Source: Lacihabitans sp. CCS-44 (GTDB lineage Bacteria > Bacteroidota > Bacteroidia > Cytophagales > Spirosomataceae). Taken from it: DNA of 64,000 nt. The notes beneath the pieces are model-generated. The model did no database searches and was not told where the DNA came from. It worked only from the letters and a program-made list of their open reading frames with translations. Positions 36,827-44,849 of this stretch are shown here, in pieces. Both the position numbers and the translations under genes were made by a program. The stretch covers positions 1 through 64,000 of the forward strand of contig NZ_RJUE01000058.1 of NCBI RefSeq assembly GCF_024343735.1, read 5' to 3'. Each line of letters opens with the position of its first letter. Position 1 is the first letter of the stretch.

Positions 36827-36946
36827 TTCAGGTTGGTAAAATTCGTAAGTGTCTGGTTTTGAACAGTTAAATAAAGTTAAATATCAGCTTTTAATTTTAT
36901 TCTTAAAACATAATTAAACAACTTGGGGGATTAAAAGACCCTAAGT

Positions 36947-37273
36947 TTGAATTCACTCCTTCTTAAATTACAAATTTTATTCCATTTCAGTAGGAACATT
37001 TGGATGTTTACCATCTTTGTTTCATTGCTATTTTGGAGTTTTATCAGCTTCGATTCTCATGTTATTTTTCGCTTTTATTTCCCTGCTATTTTGTTTTCAA
37101 AATTGGCCATTAACGGCCTTATTTTTCTACTTTTTAGTTTTCAAAAAAGTAAAAACTTCTTTCTTTTTTACAACAATCTGGGTTTAGATAAACTGACCTT
37201 GTGGATTTTTACATTTGTAGTTGATGTGCTTATTTTTCCTTTTTCCGTGGTTATTTATAATATTTTAAGATGA
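36947..37273 (+). CDS. Small integral membrane protein, likely ABC permease-like partner
   Basis: 108 residues with about three hydrophobic helices. The only starts available are TTG at 36947 and ATG at 37004 (residue 20); TTG keeps the amphipathic N-terminus. It overlaps the ABC ATPase gene by 4 bp, so the products are likely partners. At this size it is far smaller than a usual six-helix permease, so it would need to oligomerise or recruit another subunit. Confidence 0.5.
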   Translation: MNSLLLKLQILFHFSRNIWMFTIFVSLLFWSFISFDSHVIFRFYFPAILFSKLAINGLIFLLFSFQKSKNFFLFYNNLGLDKLTLWIFTFVVDVLIFPFSVVIYNILR

Positions 37274-37923
37274 AATTAGAAGTTGACAGCGTAAATCTTC
37301 GTTTTGGGGAAAATGTGGTTTTAAGTGATGTTTATGCTGCTTTTGAGGTGGGGCAATTATCAAGTTTTTTGGGTAGAAACGGCTCAGGAAAGTCCTGCCT
37401 TTTTAAGATTATTATTGGTTCTATTGGTTCTCAATATGCTTCTGTTAGAGTAGATAAGAAATATTATCCTTCTTTGTTCAAGAGCAAGCTTTTGAAATAT
37501 CTTCCTCAAACTTATATTTTTCCGGAAAATATGAAATTGAAGATGGCCATTAAATTCTACGAAGCTGATGCAAAAAAAACTATGCATTATTTAGAAAATC
37601 AGGGTATTGGAATGGAAACCAAGTTTGGGGAGTTGTCAGGTGGGCAAAGGAGATTAGCAGAAATATATGTTTTTTTGAACTCACCTAGTCCATTTGTTAT
37701 TCTGGATGAGCCTTTTACGTATTTAACACCGATACAGATTGAGGAATTGAAAAAGTCTTTAGCTGTGTATAAAAGCGAAAAGGGAATCATAATTTCAGAC
37801 CATCAATACCGCCATGTAATTGATGTTTCAGATAAGATTTATCTATTAAAGTCAGGCAAAACAAACCTTTTAAAGTCTGATGATGTCATGCAGCAGTTGC
37901 GTGATTTTATGTATATTTTGTAA
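37270..37923 (+). CDS. ABC transporter ATP-binding protein
   Basis: 217 residues. Walker A GRNGSGKS at residues 35-42, signature LSGGQRR near residue 119, Walker B VILDEPF near residue 141 and the switch His in SDHQYRHV near residue 176. All catalytic motifs are intact. The D-loop region is shorter than usual (DEPFTYLTPIQ). Coupled by a 4-bp overlap to a tiny membrane protein; substrate unknown. It converges on a minus-strand gene with two bases between the stops. Confidence 0.88.
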   Translation: MKLEVDSVNLRFGENVVLSDVYAAFEVGQLSSFLGRNGSGKSCLFKIIIGSIGSQYASVRVDKKYYPSLFKSKLLKYLPQTYIFPENMKLKMAIKFYEADAKKTMHYLENQGIGMETKFGELSGGQRRLAEIYVFLNSPSPFVILDEPFTYLTPIQIEELKKSLAVYKSEKGIIISDHQYRHVIDVSDKIYLLKSGKTNLLKSDDVMQQLRDFMYIL

Positions 37924-37925
37924 AG

Positions 37926-38252
37926 TTAAATGATTATTTCATCCACATTAATTCCAGCTATTTTCATAGCTATTTGGGATATTTCTACAATGAATTCAAC
38001 TTCTTCATTTTCAAAATATTCGGTGTCCCAATCTGTATAGTATTTCTGTGTTTCGGCTTGTAAATCGATGCCTTGCTTTTTGAGGTGAATAATCAAGAAA
38101 TTGGTAAAATCCTGAATTTCTAGCCTCATTTGTTCCACCACATCGACGCCTGGCCATTTTAAATCACGGTCTTCCCATTCGTCAAGAATAAGCCAATCTT
38201 TGGTTTTGAAGTCTTCTAGGTGTGTTATCCTTTCGTCGGTAGTGATGCTCAT
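37926..38252 (-). CDS. Hypothetical acidic protein (108 residues)
   Basis: A soluble protein rich in Asp, Glu and Trp (LILDEWEDRDLKWPG near residue 21) with predicted helices; no signal peptide and no family recognised. A -7 element TACCTTTG lies 19-26 bp before its start. It is probably cytoplasmic. Confidence 0.6.
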   Translation of the reverse strand: MSITTDERITHLEDFKTKDWLILDEWEDRDLKWPGVDVVEQMRLEIQDFTNFLIIHLKKQGIDLQAETQKYYTDWDTEYFENEEVEFIVEISQIAMKIAGINVDEIII

Positions 38253-38271
38253 TTTTGCAAATATTTACCCA

Positions 38272-38279
38272 CAAAGGTA
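38272..38279 (-). promoter_or_regulatory. -7 element of the 108-residue acidic protein gene
   Basis: TACCTTTG on the minus strand matches TAnnTTTG exactly and would place the transcript start a few bases before the ATG. No good -33 was seen. Confidence 0.45.
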
Positions 38280-38307
38280 ATGCAAAATGCAGGAAAAATT
38301 TTGGAAC

Positions 38308-38338
38308 AAAAAAAGCCGAAGAGCTAGTCCTCGGCTTT
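38308..38338 (-). terminator. Rho-independent terminator of the histone-H1-like gene
   Basis: On the minus strand, AAAGCCGAGGA, a 5-base loop and TCTTCGGCTTT form a stem of about 10 pairs with one mismatch, followed by a run of Ts. It begins 20 bp after the stop codon. Confidence 0.85.
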
Positions 38339-38357
38339 GAGTAAGTTTAATGCAATA

Positions 38358-38810
38358 TTATTGAGCTGGAGTCTCTATTTTCGGTGCTTTTTTTATCACT
38401 TCGGGTTTAACGGCTTTCACAACTACTGGCTTTACGGCTGGTTTTGCAGCAGTTTTAGTCGTTGCTTTTGGTGTAACCTTGGCAGGAGTTTTCTTCAGAA
38501 TCTCTACTTTCGGAGCAACAGTTTCAGCCTTAGCTACTACTTCTTTTTTTGAAGCTACCACTTTTTTGCTTGATTTTTTGACTGCCTTTTTTGAAGGTTT
38601 CTTTGCTGCTTTTTTGGCTTCTTTTTCCGCCTTTTTTGCTGCCTTTTCAGCTTTCTTTTTCGTCTTTTTTCTGTCCTCTATAATCATCTCAGCCAGTTTT
38701 TCAGCTGATTTTTTAGTAGCTTTCTCTATTTTTTTGTTAGAGTCTCCTTTAATTATTGCATTAATGGCTTCTTCAATTTGTTTTTTGAGAGCTTGTTTTT
38801 CTGCTTTCAT
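38358..38810 (-). CDS. Lys/Ala-rich histone-H1-like protein
   Basis: 150 residues. Residues 1-45 look like a regular helix (KQIEEAINAIIKGDSNKKIEKATKK); residues 46-80 are long runs of Lys-Ala-Glu (KKAEKAAKKAEKEAKKAAKK), and the tail is a KPA/VKP/KAP low-complexity arm like eukaryotic H1 or bacterial HctA-type tails. Strongly basic and lacking any enzyme motif, it is probably a DNA- or RNA-binding nucleoid protein. Two TTAAYA words 11 bp apart lie upstream. Strong terminator downstream. DNA binding is inferred from composition only. Confidence 0.65.
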   Translation of the reverse strand: MKAEKQALKKQIEEAINAIIKGDSNKKIEKATKKSAEKLAEMIIEDRKKTKKKAEKAAKKAEKEAKKAAKKPSKKAVKKSSKKVVASKKEVVAKAETVAPKVEILKKTPAKVTPKATTKTAAKPAVKPVVVKAVKPEVIKKAPKIETPAQ

Positions 38811-38860
38811 ATATTTGTAAATTTAATTTCGATTTTAGAAGCAATATTATGAAAAACTAT

Positions 38861-38877
38861 TGTTAAGTCAATATTAA
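38861..38877 (-). promoter_or_regulatory. Two 11-bp-spaced TTAAYA words upstream of the H1-like gene
   Basis: On the minus strand TTAATA and TTAACA start 11 bp apart, about 50-67 bp before the ATG. The same periodicity occurs in the better three-unit box before the TonB receptor gene, but in AT-rich sequence two units are weak evidence. Confidence 0.25.
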
Positions 38878-38987
38878 GTTTTTTGGGAGAGAAATTCAGG
38901 TGATGCCTAAATTGAGACAAGTTTTATATTTTCGTTTCAGAGGAATCTCAGTTAAGAATTCTTGTGGTGAAATAGACCAGGCACCAT

Positions 38988-39350
38988 TTATATTTGTCTT
39001 ATATATTTTGGGTCAAAATCCACCATCCAATCAATCCTATACTTGTCTCTAAACATTTCAAAATAGGAAGCCCAAGGCCTGTCGGTTATAGATATTTCAA
39101 CTTGTCAGCCCACTGAAAGGCTGTTAAATAGTTTGCCTGCTTCTTCTTTGCTTTCCGTACTAATTGAAATTTTACTTCTATTTTCGTTGGTTGGTTCTAG
39201 AATTTTGCGAATGTCATAGCCCATTAAAACGTTTTACCAATGGGCAGAGCAATATGCATTATTTTATTTGCCTTGTTTTTCTGAATTGGAAATTCAGGAT
39301 TTTGTAAGTCTTTAAAAGGCATAATCATGACGAAACATGTTTGGGCCTCT
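38988..39350 (-). pseudogene. Decayed VOC/PhnB-like gene
   Basis: Conceptual translation matches the intact VOC protein at 46466-46903: FKDLQNPEFPIQKNKANKIMHIALPIGK, then after a one-base frameshift LMGYDI and ENRSKISIS, then WASYFEMFRDKY and the terminal DFDP segment. A TGA replaces a glycine codon in LSVG(*)QVEI. The first ~30 residues are missing or unrecognisable. It is a duplicate of the nearby intact gene that has lost function. Confidence 0.8.
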
Positions 39351-39859
39351 TTTACCACAACACCTAATCGGGTTCTCAGGCTTAATAAGTGCTGGGTTAT
39401 GAAGTATAAATTTCTGAATTTACTACAGAAGATTATAATTTGCATAAATGCTCGAGTTATTGAGTTGGCCACATTTGGGTTGAGACCGAGAATTGAGCAA
39501 AATACATGGAGGATTTTACATCAGTAAGTCGATGCTAAATAGTTATATTGATGAGCGTAAAAGATAAATGGGTTTAGAGTTTCCGAAAAATCGTCCTTCC
39601 CAAAATGCTTAATCTTCCAATAATTATATTTTCTATTTTTAAATATTTCCTCCTATTCAACGATCTGCAGAATATTTAAAATCAGGCAATTAAGTATCTT
39701 TTTACATAAAAGCGATAAAGTCTGTCTAAAAACAAGGATTTGCTACTTTAATTTTGTTACCGTTGAATAAAAAAATATAACTTTAAATAAAAATTATTTT
39801 GTGGTATCAATTTTAAATTAATATATTGATAAGAAAATACTTATCTATTTTGTAACTAA
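39351..39859. other. Long intergenic stretch, no gene recognised
   Basis: AT-rich sequence between the VOC pseudogene and the FNR-type box. The only sizeable frame overlaps the pseudogene antisense. No hairpin or RNA gene recognised. Confidence 0.5.
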
Positions 39860-39873
39860 TTGATTTACATCAA
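39860..39873. promoter_or_regulatory. FNR/CRP-type operator, upstream box
   Basis: TTGATTTACATCAA is a perfect match to the FNR consensus TTGATnnnnATCAA. Its centre is about 62 bp before the predicted transcript start, the class-I activator position for FNR/CRP proteins. Confidence 0.65.
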
Positions 39874-39914
39874 TTTAGGTCATAGTAAGATTTTAGAAAT
39901 CAACTTTTGTGTTT

Positions 39915-39922
39915 TAGCTTTG
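39915..39922 (+). promoter_or_regulatory. -7 element of the 100-residue protein gene
   Basis: TAGCTTTG matches TAnnTTTG, between the two FNR-type boxes and 55 bp before the ATG at 39977. Confidence 0.55.
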
Positions 39923-39925
39923 CAA

Positions 39926-39939
39926 TTGATTTAAATCAA
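39926..39939. promoter_or_regulatory. FNR/CRP-type operator, downstream box
   Basis: TTGATTTAAATCAA is a perfect palindrome and fits the FNR consensus. It overlaps the predicted transcript start, where binding would normally repress. Confidence 0.6.
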
Positions 39940-39976
39940 TTTATACTTTTTTAATTTACATCTGTTTAATATTATT

Positions 39977-40279
39977 ATGAAGTCAGGTAACGAAGTCAGA
40001 GCCAAACAACTATCCATCAATAATTCAATTATACTTGATGCAGTTAAAGCACAGGTAATTTATATCTTCAAAAACCTATTCAGAACAAGAAACCAAAGGT
40101 TTTTAATTTTGATTTTTTTTAGTCTAATACCTTTCATGAGTTTTTCAAACAGGCCACCCAAAAAGGCCAAAAGAATAAAGACGGTGAAGACCATCAAAAG
40201 AAACGTATTAGACATAGAGTTCGGCACTTTTAATTATTCCAGCCCTGTTCTTTCTAAGAAAAGCAAATTCTTGGGTTGA
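39977..40279 (+). CDS. Unknown 100-residue protein with one hydrophobic segment
   Basis: A basic, soluble N-terminus (residues 1-41), one hydrophobic helix (about 42-56, FLILIFFSLIPFMSF), then a basic tail (RPPKKAKRIKTVKTIKR) and a Ser-rich end. It could be a membrane-anchored protein, or a signal peptide with a long n-region. No family recognised. Its promoter is framed by two perfect FNR-type boxes, so expression may follow oxygen or redox state. Confidence 0.5.
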   Translation: MKSGNEVRAKQLSINNSIILDAVKAQVIYIFKNLFRTRNQRFLILIFFSLIPFMSFSNRPPKKAKRIKTVKTIKRNVLDIEFGTFNYSSPVLSKKSKFLG

Positions 40280-40553
40280 TTCCCTGTTGAAATCATAAAA
40301 GGACATAGTTTGGATTTTTTTATCCACAATACATTTACAAAAAGGTGTACATAACATTACCTTTTTGGCTTCCCATTAAGATTTTTATTTTACGGTAGAT
40401 TAGCCATTTTCTATTTCAAATTATAAATTGAATAAATTGAAATGTTGTAACTCGTTTATTTAAAGAATATTATGATTTAAAGAAAATCTATTACTTATTC
40501 GCCATTTGCAGAATAAAATTGCATTGCTTCTCAAAATGCACGCTGTGTTCATT
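40280..40553. other. Intergenic stretch, nothing specific
   Basis: AT-rich spacer before the HTH membrane-protein promoter. A weak inverted pair lies just after the 39977 gene (AAAAAGG..CCTTTTTGG near 40337-40371) and may end its transcript. Confidence 0.35.
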
Positions 40554-40561
40554 TAGTTTTG
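40554..40561 (+). promoter_or_regulatory. -7 element of the HTH membrane protein gene
   Basis: TAGTTTTG matches TAnnTTTG, 58 bp before the ATG. No -33 at standard spacing was found. Confidence 0.45.
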
Positions 40562-40619
40562 CAGCCTTATTGACAAGTCTTCATTTTTTTTGTAGATTTG
40601 GATAGGATCATTTTGTAAT

Positions 40620-41204
40620 ATGACCATGATGACTTTTGGCAAAATAATTAAGATTTCGAGAGAATCGTTGCATTACTCAAAGGAATTTCTTGCTTTTAAT
40701 ACTGGTATTTCCCTTAAAGATATTTCGAAAATAGAATTTGAAGAGTTGGTTCCAGACGAATCCGATCTTAAAATTTTGGCCAAGTTCTTAGATATTGACT
40801 TTCAAGAAATTCAGGCAGCTATAAATCAGAGTAACCATTCCAAATTAGGCGTTAAACCTGTCAGGTCAATTAAACTTTTCTATCTTGCTGTAGGAATAGG
40901 AATGTTTTTACCTGGTCTTAATATTTTAGTGGCCTTATTATTTTACGCATTCAATAAGCACAATTTGGTGGTAAGGCTAGTAGGTAAAAGACTAATATTG
41001 CTTCAGATGTTTTGGAGCTTCCTTTCTATCTTATTAATTCTCATTTATTCTGGCATTATAAAAATAAACATTCGTCATAATGATTCGAATGGTTTGTTTT
41101 TACTGTTTTTATTAATTGGAGGAATGATTCTTTCAAACCTGCTTTTCATTCTATGTAAAATGAAAAGCTTAAAAAACAATGCTTATACTAAAATTAGCAG
41201 GTAA
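40620..41204 (+). CDS. Membrane protein with N-terminal Xre-like HTH
   Basis: 194 residues. Residues 6-65 resemble a Cro/C1-type helix-turn-helix (TFGKIIKISRESLHYSKEFLAFNTGISLKDISKIE, then SDLKILAKFLDID), though the recognition helix is atypical. Residues about 85-180 hold four membrane helices. Such HTH-membrane fusions may be membrane-bound regulators. No partner gene is adjacent. Confidence 0.6.
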   Translation: MTMMTFGKIIKISRESLHYSKEFLAFNTGISLKDISKIEFEELVPDESDLKILAKFLDIDFQEIQAAINQSNHSKLGVKPVRSIKLFYLAVGIGMFLPGLNILVALLFYAFNKHNLVVRLVGKRLILLQMFWSFLSILLILIYSGIIKINIRHNDSNGLFLLFLLIGGMILSNLLFILCKMKSLKNNAYTKISR

Positions 41205-41263
41205 ATATCTTTTTCCTAGTATAAAGTGCCACTTAGTTTCCTTTTTTAGCTGCATGTGACCTG

Positions 41264-41404
41264 TTATTTTTTGGAGTACTGCCAAAACCTGCCTTTTCCC
41301 TCGGCAATCCATTCCAAAGATTGCACCATCCTTTTTTGTCTTGTAGCTTCGGTTTTTGCATCCATTGTCCAAATCAAATAGTCCTTTCTAAAAACCTCTG
41401 CCAT
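41264..41404 (-). pseudogene. C-terminal fragment of a YdeI/OmpD-associated-like protein
   Basis: 46 residues are readable, FRKDYLIWTMDAKTEATRQK then SLEWIAEGKGRFWQY. This matches the C-terminal helix and K-x-R-x-W-Y end of YdeI-family proteins, which normally have about 190 residues. No N-terminal part is found upstream, so this is a gene remnant. Confidence 0.6.
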
Positions 41405-41524
41405 CGGAAATAAATTCTAAGAGATTGATTTTCTTACGGTTGTTTGAAATCTTGCTTGAAGTATTTCTTAGAAATATATCTACAATAAAAATAGGAATAA
41501 GGGCTGTTAACCTTATTTCATGCC

Positions 41525-42079
41525 TTAGCAACCGCCTTTGCGAGGGGCACGTTTGTAAATTTTTTTGCTGTCTTGTTCTACATAGTCACCCGCTATTATG
41601 GGATACTCATACTTGGGTGCGTGCGACACGCTATGACTTTTTATCATTATTTTATCGCCTACTTTCAGGCTTTTCAATTGCTTAAATTCATCTTTGTTTT
41701 CTATCCCAAAACTAAGAATATAATCGTCATTACTGATTCTCACCATTACCCCGAAACCTACCCTAGAACCCGCAGGAAGAGAAAGCGAAGTAATAACGGC
41801 CTCCATGTTGGTAAATTCGCGAAGAGACTTTCTTATTTTTTCCTCGCTGGCATATACTTTTTTGCCGGCAGGAGAGGCCTCCCATTTTTTGAACATTATG
41901 CCGTCTGGGGTAGCTTCCCATTTTTTTCTGGATGCATTCCTTTCAGCTGCAGAGGGTGAAACGCCAGGAGGCTCTGAGATTGATTTTTTAGAAGTTTCAT
42001 TTTTAATCTTACGATTTGCGAATAACAGTCCACTTACCACTACTAGTGCTAAAATTGGGATGAAAATGAGCTTTTTCAT
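41525..42079 (-). CDS. Hypothetical membrane-anchored protein (184 residues)
   Basis: The start is taken at the ATG at 42079, giving KKLIFIPILALVVVSGLLF as signal anchor; the frame extends 23 residues upstream without support. The soluble part has a charged linker with two similar blocks (RKKWEATPDGIMFKKWEASPAGKKV) and then an OB-like beta region (GFGVMVRISNDDYILSFGIENKDEF, KVGDKIMIKSHSVSHA). Probably periplasmic. No family recognised. Confidence 0.55.
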   Translation of the reverse strand: MKKLIFIPILALVVVSGLLFANRKIKNETSKKSISEPPGVSPSAAERNASRKKWEATPDGIMFKKWEASPAGKKVYASEEKIRKSLREFTNMEAVITSLSLPAGSRVGFGVMVRISNDDYILSFGIENKDEFKQLKSLKVGDKIMIKSHSVSHAPKYEYPIIAGDYVEQDSKKIYKRAPRKGGC

Positions 42080-42178
42080 AATTGTTGAATGTTTAAATAA
42101 TGATATCTTTTTTCTTCTTTTACAGTGTCTTTTCCTAAATAGATGCACACAAACTTTTCATAAGTAATACTAGCTACT

Positions 42179-42568
42179 TCATTTTATAATTTTATGAACT
42201 TTAACCGTATAGTACAAAGTAGAATCTCTTGGTGTTCCATCTGGATAACCTTTCCTTTGGCTAAGGTGTACAGGTATTATCATACTAAATTTTTCGCCTT
42301 CTTTTCTGCCTATGAGCCCATATTCAAGGCCTTTTATAAGCTGGTTTTTGCCCAAATTTATCCTCAAAGCTGCCTTCGGTGGTTGATGTTCATAGACAGG
42401 CTTACCGCTTTTTAAGGTTACAGTTTCAAAAATTTCTACTTGGTCGGTTGCTTTTACCTTATCACCAATTCCTTTTTCGATTGTATAGATTTGTAACTCC
42501 TTTTGTAATGAGCGTGGCACACTTGTACACGAAGATAGACTCAATAACAGAATAATTATTTTTTTCAT
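42179..42568 (-). CDS. FKBP-type peptidyl-prolyl isomerase, lipoprotein
   Basis: 129 residues. The signal is short, with a lipobox near LSSC at residue 14. The FKBP domain has INLGKNQLIKGLEYGLIGRKEGEKFSMIIPVHL (about residues 70-102, the core with the binding-pocket strand) and a C-terminal LYYTVKVHKI. It is shorter than most FKBPs and some pocket aromatics differ, so activity may be weak. Probably a periplasmic or outer-membrane folding helper. Confidence 0.8.
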   Translation of the reverse strand: MKKIIILLLSLSSCTSVPRSLQKELQIYTIEKGIGDKVKATDQVEIFETVTLKSGKPVYEHQPPKAALRINLGKNQLIKGLEYGLIGRKEGEKFSMIIPVHLSQRKGYPDGTPRDSTLYYTVKVHKIIK

Positions 42569-42833
42569 GGTTTTGTATGTCCAATCAATGCCAAGAATTT
42601 CTCTTTTTTAATTTTCTTTTTTGAATTGCCTCAAAGGACTTCATTGCAAGGTCCTGGAGGCATTTTCTTGCTCTAAAGTATTGTATGACTTTGAGAATGT
42701 AGTAAATCAAATGTAAAATATTGTAAATGATAGGTAAGTGTTGGATTAGGACTTGTTTATTGTAGAGTTACTGTATGCTTGAGTTTAAAGGGAGATTTTG
42801 ACTTTACAAGTTGCTAATTAGCGAAATATATTT

Positions 42834-43808
42834 TCACTTTATCTTTCCTTCATTTTTTTCAAGATCCTTTTTGTATAGCACGGGGTTCCATTTCATTTGC
42901 CATCGATTTAGGTATTCTGATAATGGCTCTAATCCGACTTCGGCTCTTCTCTTGTCAACATTATCGGGGTCTGCTAATGGTAATACAAAATAAGTTTGTG
43001 TCTCGCGATTTTGCCCAATTTGACTCCCATATATTTGACGTTTCCCCTGACCTAGTGCTACTCTATCTTCAAGAAGTGCCAAATTACTTATTTGTGCTTT
43101 TCCATTTTTTACAGCTTCCCTCATCATTGGGAGATATTTTTCTTGGGTGCCTAGGTCAGCATGTTGGATTACCAGAAAAATCGTTGAATTGCCTTGTTTA
43201 CCTACAGAATCGGGTCCGAGCCAACCATGTTTATCAAGAATCGATTTGACTTTTATTAAATTTTTAGAATCTTTTTCATTTATTAATTTCCAATGGTCCT
43301 GCATTTCTTTTGAATCCCAACCATACTTTTTTCCGATTGCATCAATTTGTTGCCTTGATTTTTGATCTTCAATATAAATACTGTCAAGTATCGCAACCAA
43401 GGGCCTATTCAAATTTGCTTCTGATTTGTCTTTGTTTTGCTTTATTTTTTCAAGTAAAGGCTTCCATCGATTATCGTTATGTAATGAGTTTAGGTCTGGA
43501 TCTGTAATTATATGCCCATAATTGGCATAATTTTCCTCACTTACAATTTTGGTCAGTTGAAAAAATACACTATCGGCAACAGAGATCATTGCCCACGAAC
43601 AAGCGGCCTTATATCTATCATTTGTCAATCCTTTCCAATTATTTGTTCTAAATGCCTCTGAATATTTATATGCAGAATTTTTATAATCTCTGGCATTGTA
43701 AAGGGAGTCCGCTTTTTTGATAAGCATAAAATACTCTTTAGGCAAATTTTGTCCGTAGCTTATTGTTATGTTTAAACCTAATAAGGTGGCAAAAAGTGTC
43801 TTTTTCAT
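42834..43808 (-). CDS. Secreted DUF6624-type protein with TPR-like start
   Basis: 324 residues. A signal peptide is cut near residue 19 (ISYGQ). Residues 25-115 are TPR-like helices (ADSLYNARDYKNSAYKYSEAF). The C-terminal 190 residues match the DUF6624 pattern (KYGWDSKEMQDHW, HGWLGPDSVGKQGN, LALLEDRVALGQGKRQIYGSQI). Function unknown; periplasmic. Confidence 0.7.
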   Translation of the reverse strand: MKKTLFATLLGLNITISYGQNLPKEYFMLIKKADSLYNARDYKNSAYKYSEAFRTNNWKGLTNDRYKAACSWAMISVADSVFFQLTKIVSEENYANYGHIITDPDLNSLHNDNRWKPLLEKIKQNKDKSEANLNRPLVAILDSIYIEDQKSRQQIDAIGKKYGWDSKEMQDHWKLINEKDSKNLIKVKSILDKHGWLGPDSVGKQGNSTIFLVIQHADLGTQEKYLPMMREAVKNGKAQISNLALLEDRVALGQGKRQIYGSQIGQNRETQTYFVLPLADPDNVDKRRAEVGLEPLSEYLNRWQMKWNPVLYKKDLEKNEGKIK

Positions 43809-43903
43809 GATAATGAATAATGTTGTTTGAAATCTAGTTAGGTAAAGTTTGTGAGAACCTACTTTGCACTAATAAACGTATTTTTTATGGGTTGATTATA
43901 TCT

Positions 43904-44012
43904 TTTTTTTGTTCTGGCAGAGTCTCCGTAAGGGACTCTACTGGGTGGCATATAGAAATGGCTTTGGTATTTGAGTTTACTTCAGAGTCCCCTATCGGGA
44001 GACTCTGAATGG
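43904..44012. repeat. AGAGTCTCC repeat, left copy (two hairpins)
   Basis: Two hairpins, CAGAGTCTCC...GGGACTCTA (43918-43940) and CAGAGTCCCC...GGGAGACTCTG (43983-44007), with identical outer flanks to the right copy at 46343-46401. The left copy carries about 48 bp more between them. The pair of copies brackets the SIR2-like locus. Confidence 0.8.
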
Positions 44013-44013
44013 A

Positions 44014-44066
44014 CCAATGCTCAATTGCATCCGGCTGTCAGCCATTTTGTAAATACCGTGCTGACA
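44014..44066 (-). repeat. Cassette-end repeat after the 199-residue gene
   Basis: About 75% identical over 60 bp to the repeat after the SIR2-like gene and in the same orientation, abutting the stop codon. On the minus strand it begins CTGATGTCAGCACGGTATTT; the partner arm appears to be interrupted by the AGAGTCTCC element. Confidence 0.6.
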
Positions 44067-44666
44067 TCAGTCTATTATTGGTTTTTCTTTATTTAAAAGG
44101 CCCTTAAGTTCGTCACTACAATTTAGATTATTTAAAATGATTGTATTAAAATCTTCTAAATTGTTAATTTCAAATTCATTTTTACCATCACTATACCTTA
44201 TTGCATTTCCGTTCAGCAATGCTCGTTTTAATGAAACTATCATTGAGTAACCACATTTTACCCCAATATAAGTATCGTTCATATAAGAATAATATTTGTT
44301 GATTTTTTCACTATTCCATTCTAATGAGGAGGGTTGATAAGCTAAAAAATCTTCAATTATAACTTTTGGCAAATTCAAATAACTTATTTGTTCTTTTATA
44401 ATATTGTAAAAGCTATAAAAATAAATTGGATTGGCGTCCCAACATCCTCTGCTAAGTAAAATAAGCTCCCGAACTAATTCCCTTTGGGCGGCGGAATTAT
44501 CATCTTTAAACATCAAAGCCAATTTTAAGCCTTGTTTTTGCAATTGCTTAATTGCAAACGGAATACAAATGGGAATAGCTATATATTCTCTAAGTAAAAA
44601 CGCTAATTCTATTAATTCTATACTGCTAAGATTTTTATGAATTAAATCTTTGGTTCGGTTTGACAT
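44067..44666 (-). CDS. Unknown protein beside the SIR2-like gene (possible immunity-like)
   Basis: 199 residues from ATG at 44666. The frame is open to a TTG at 44792, but that N-terminus is encoded by an inverted copy of the cassette-end repeat, so the shorter start is preferred. Mostly helical; LIELAFLLREYIAIPICIPFA and LVRELILLSRGCW vaguely recall contact-dependent-inhibition immunity proteins, but this is weak. No catalytic motif or signal peptide. It is followed directly by a repeat shared with the SIR2-like gene. Confidence 0.5.
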   Translation of the reverse strand: MSNRTKDLIHKNLSSIELIELAFLLREYIAIPICIPFAIKQLQKQGLKLALMFKDDNSAAQRELVRELILLSRGCWDANPIYFYSFYNIIKEQISYLNLPKVIIEDFLAYQPSSLEWNSEKINKYYSYMNDTYIGVKCGYSMIVSLKRALLNGNAIRYSDGKNEFEINNLEDFNTIILNNLNCSDELKGLLNKEKPIID

Positions 44667-44849
44667 TTCAGGGTCAGTATAAGTTAGTTCGGCAATTGTA
44701 TTATTACTCACTTTTTGTTTCTTTTTAGATTGATTTTGACGTACAAGTATTTGCGATGTGGCTGGTTTTTGGAACTCGTCAGCCTGTAACAAATGCTCAT
44801 TAAATTTACAAAAAGCTGAGGTTAAATTTCAAATGTTTCATTGAAAAAC

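Noticed and set aside
39224-39472. 82-residue minus-strand frame
   Set aside because: Only its C-terminal third is meaningful and it belongs to the frameshifted VOC pseudogene; the rest reads non-homologous sequence.
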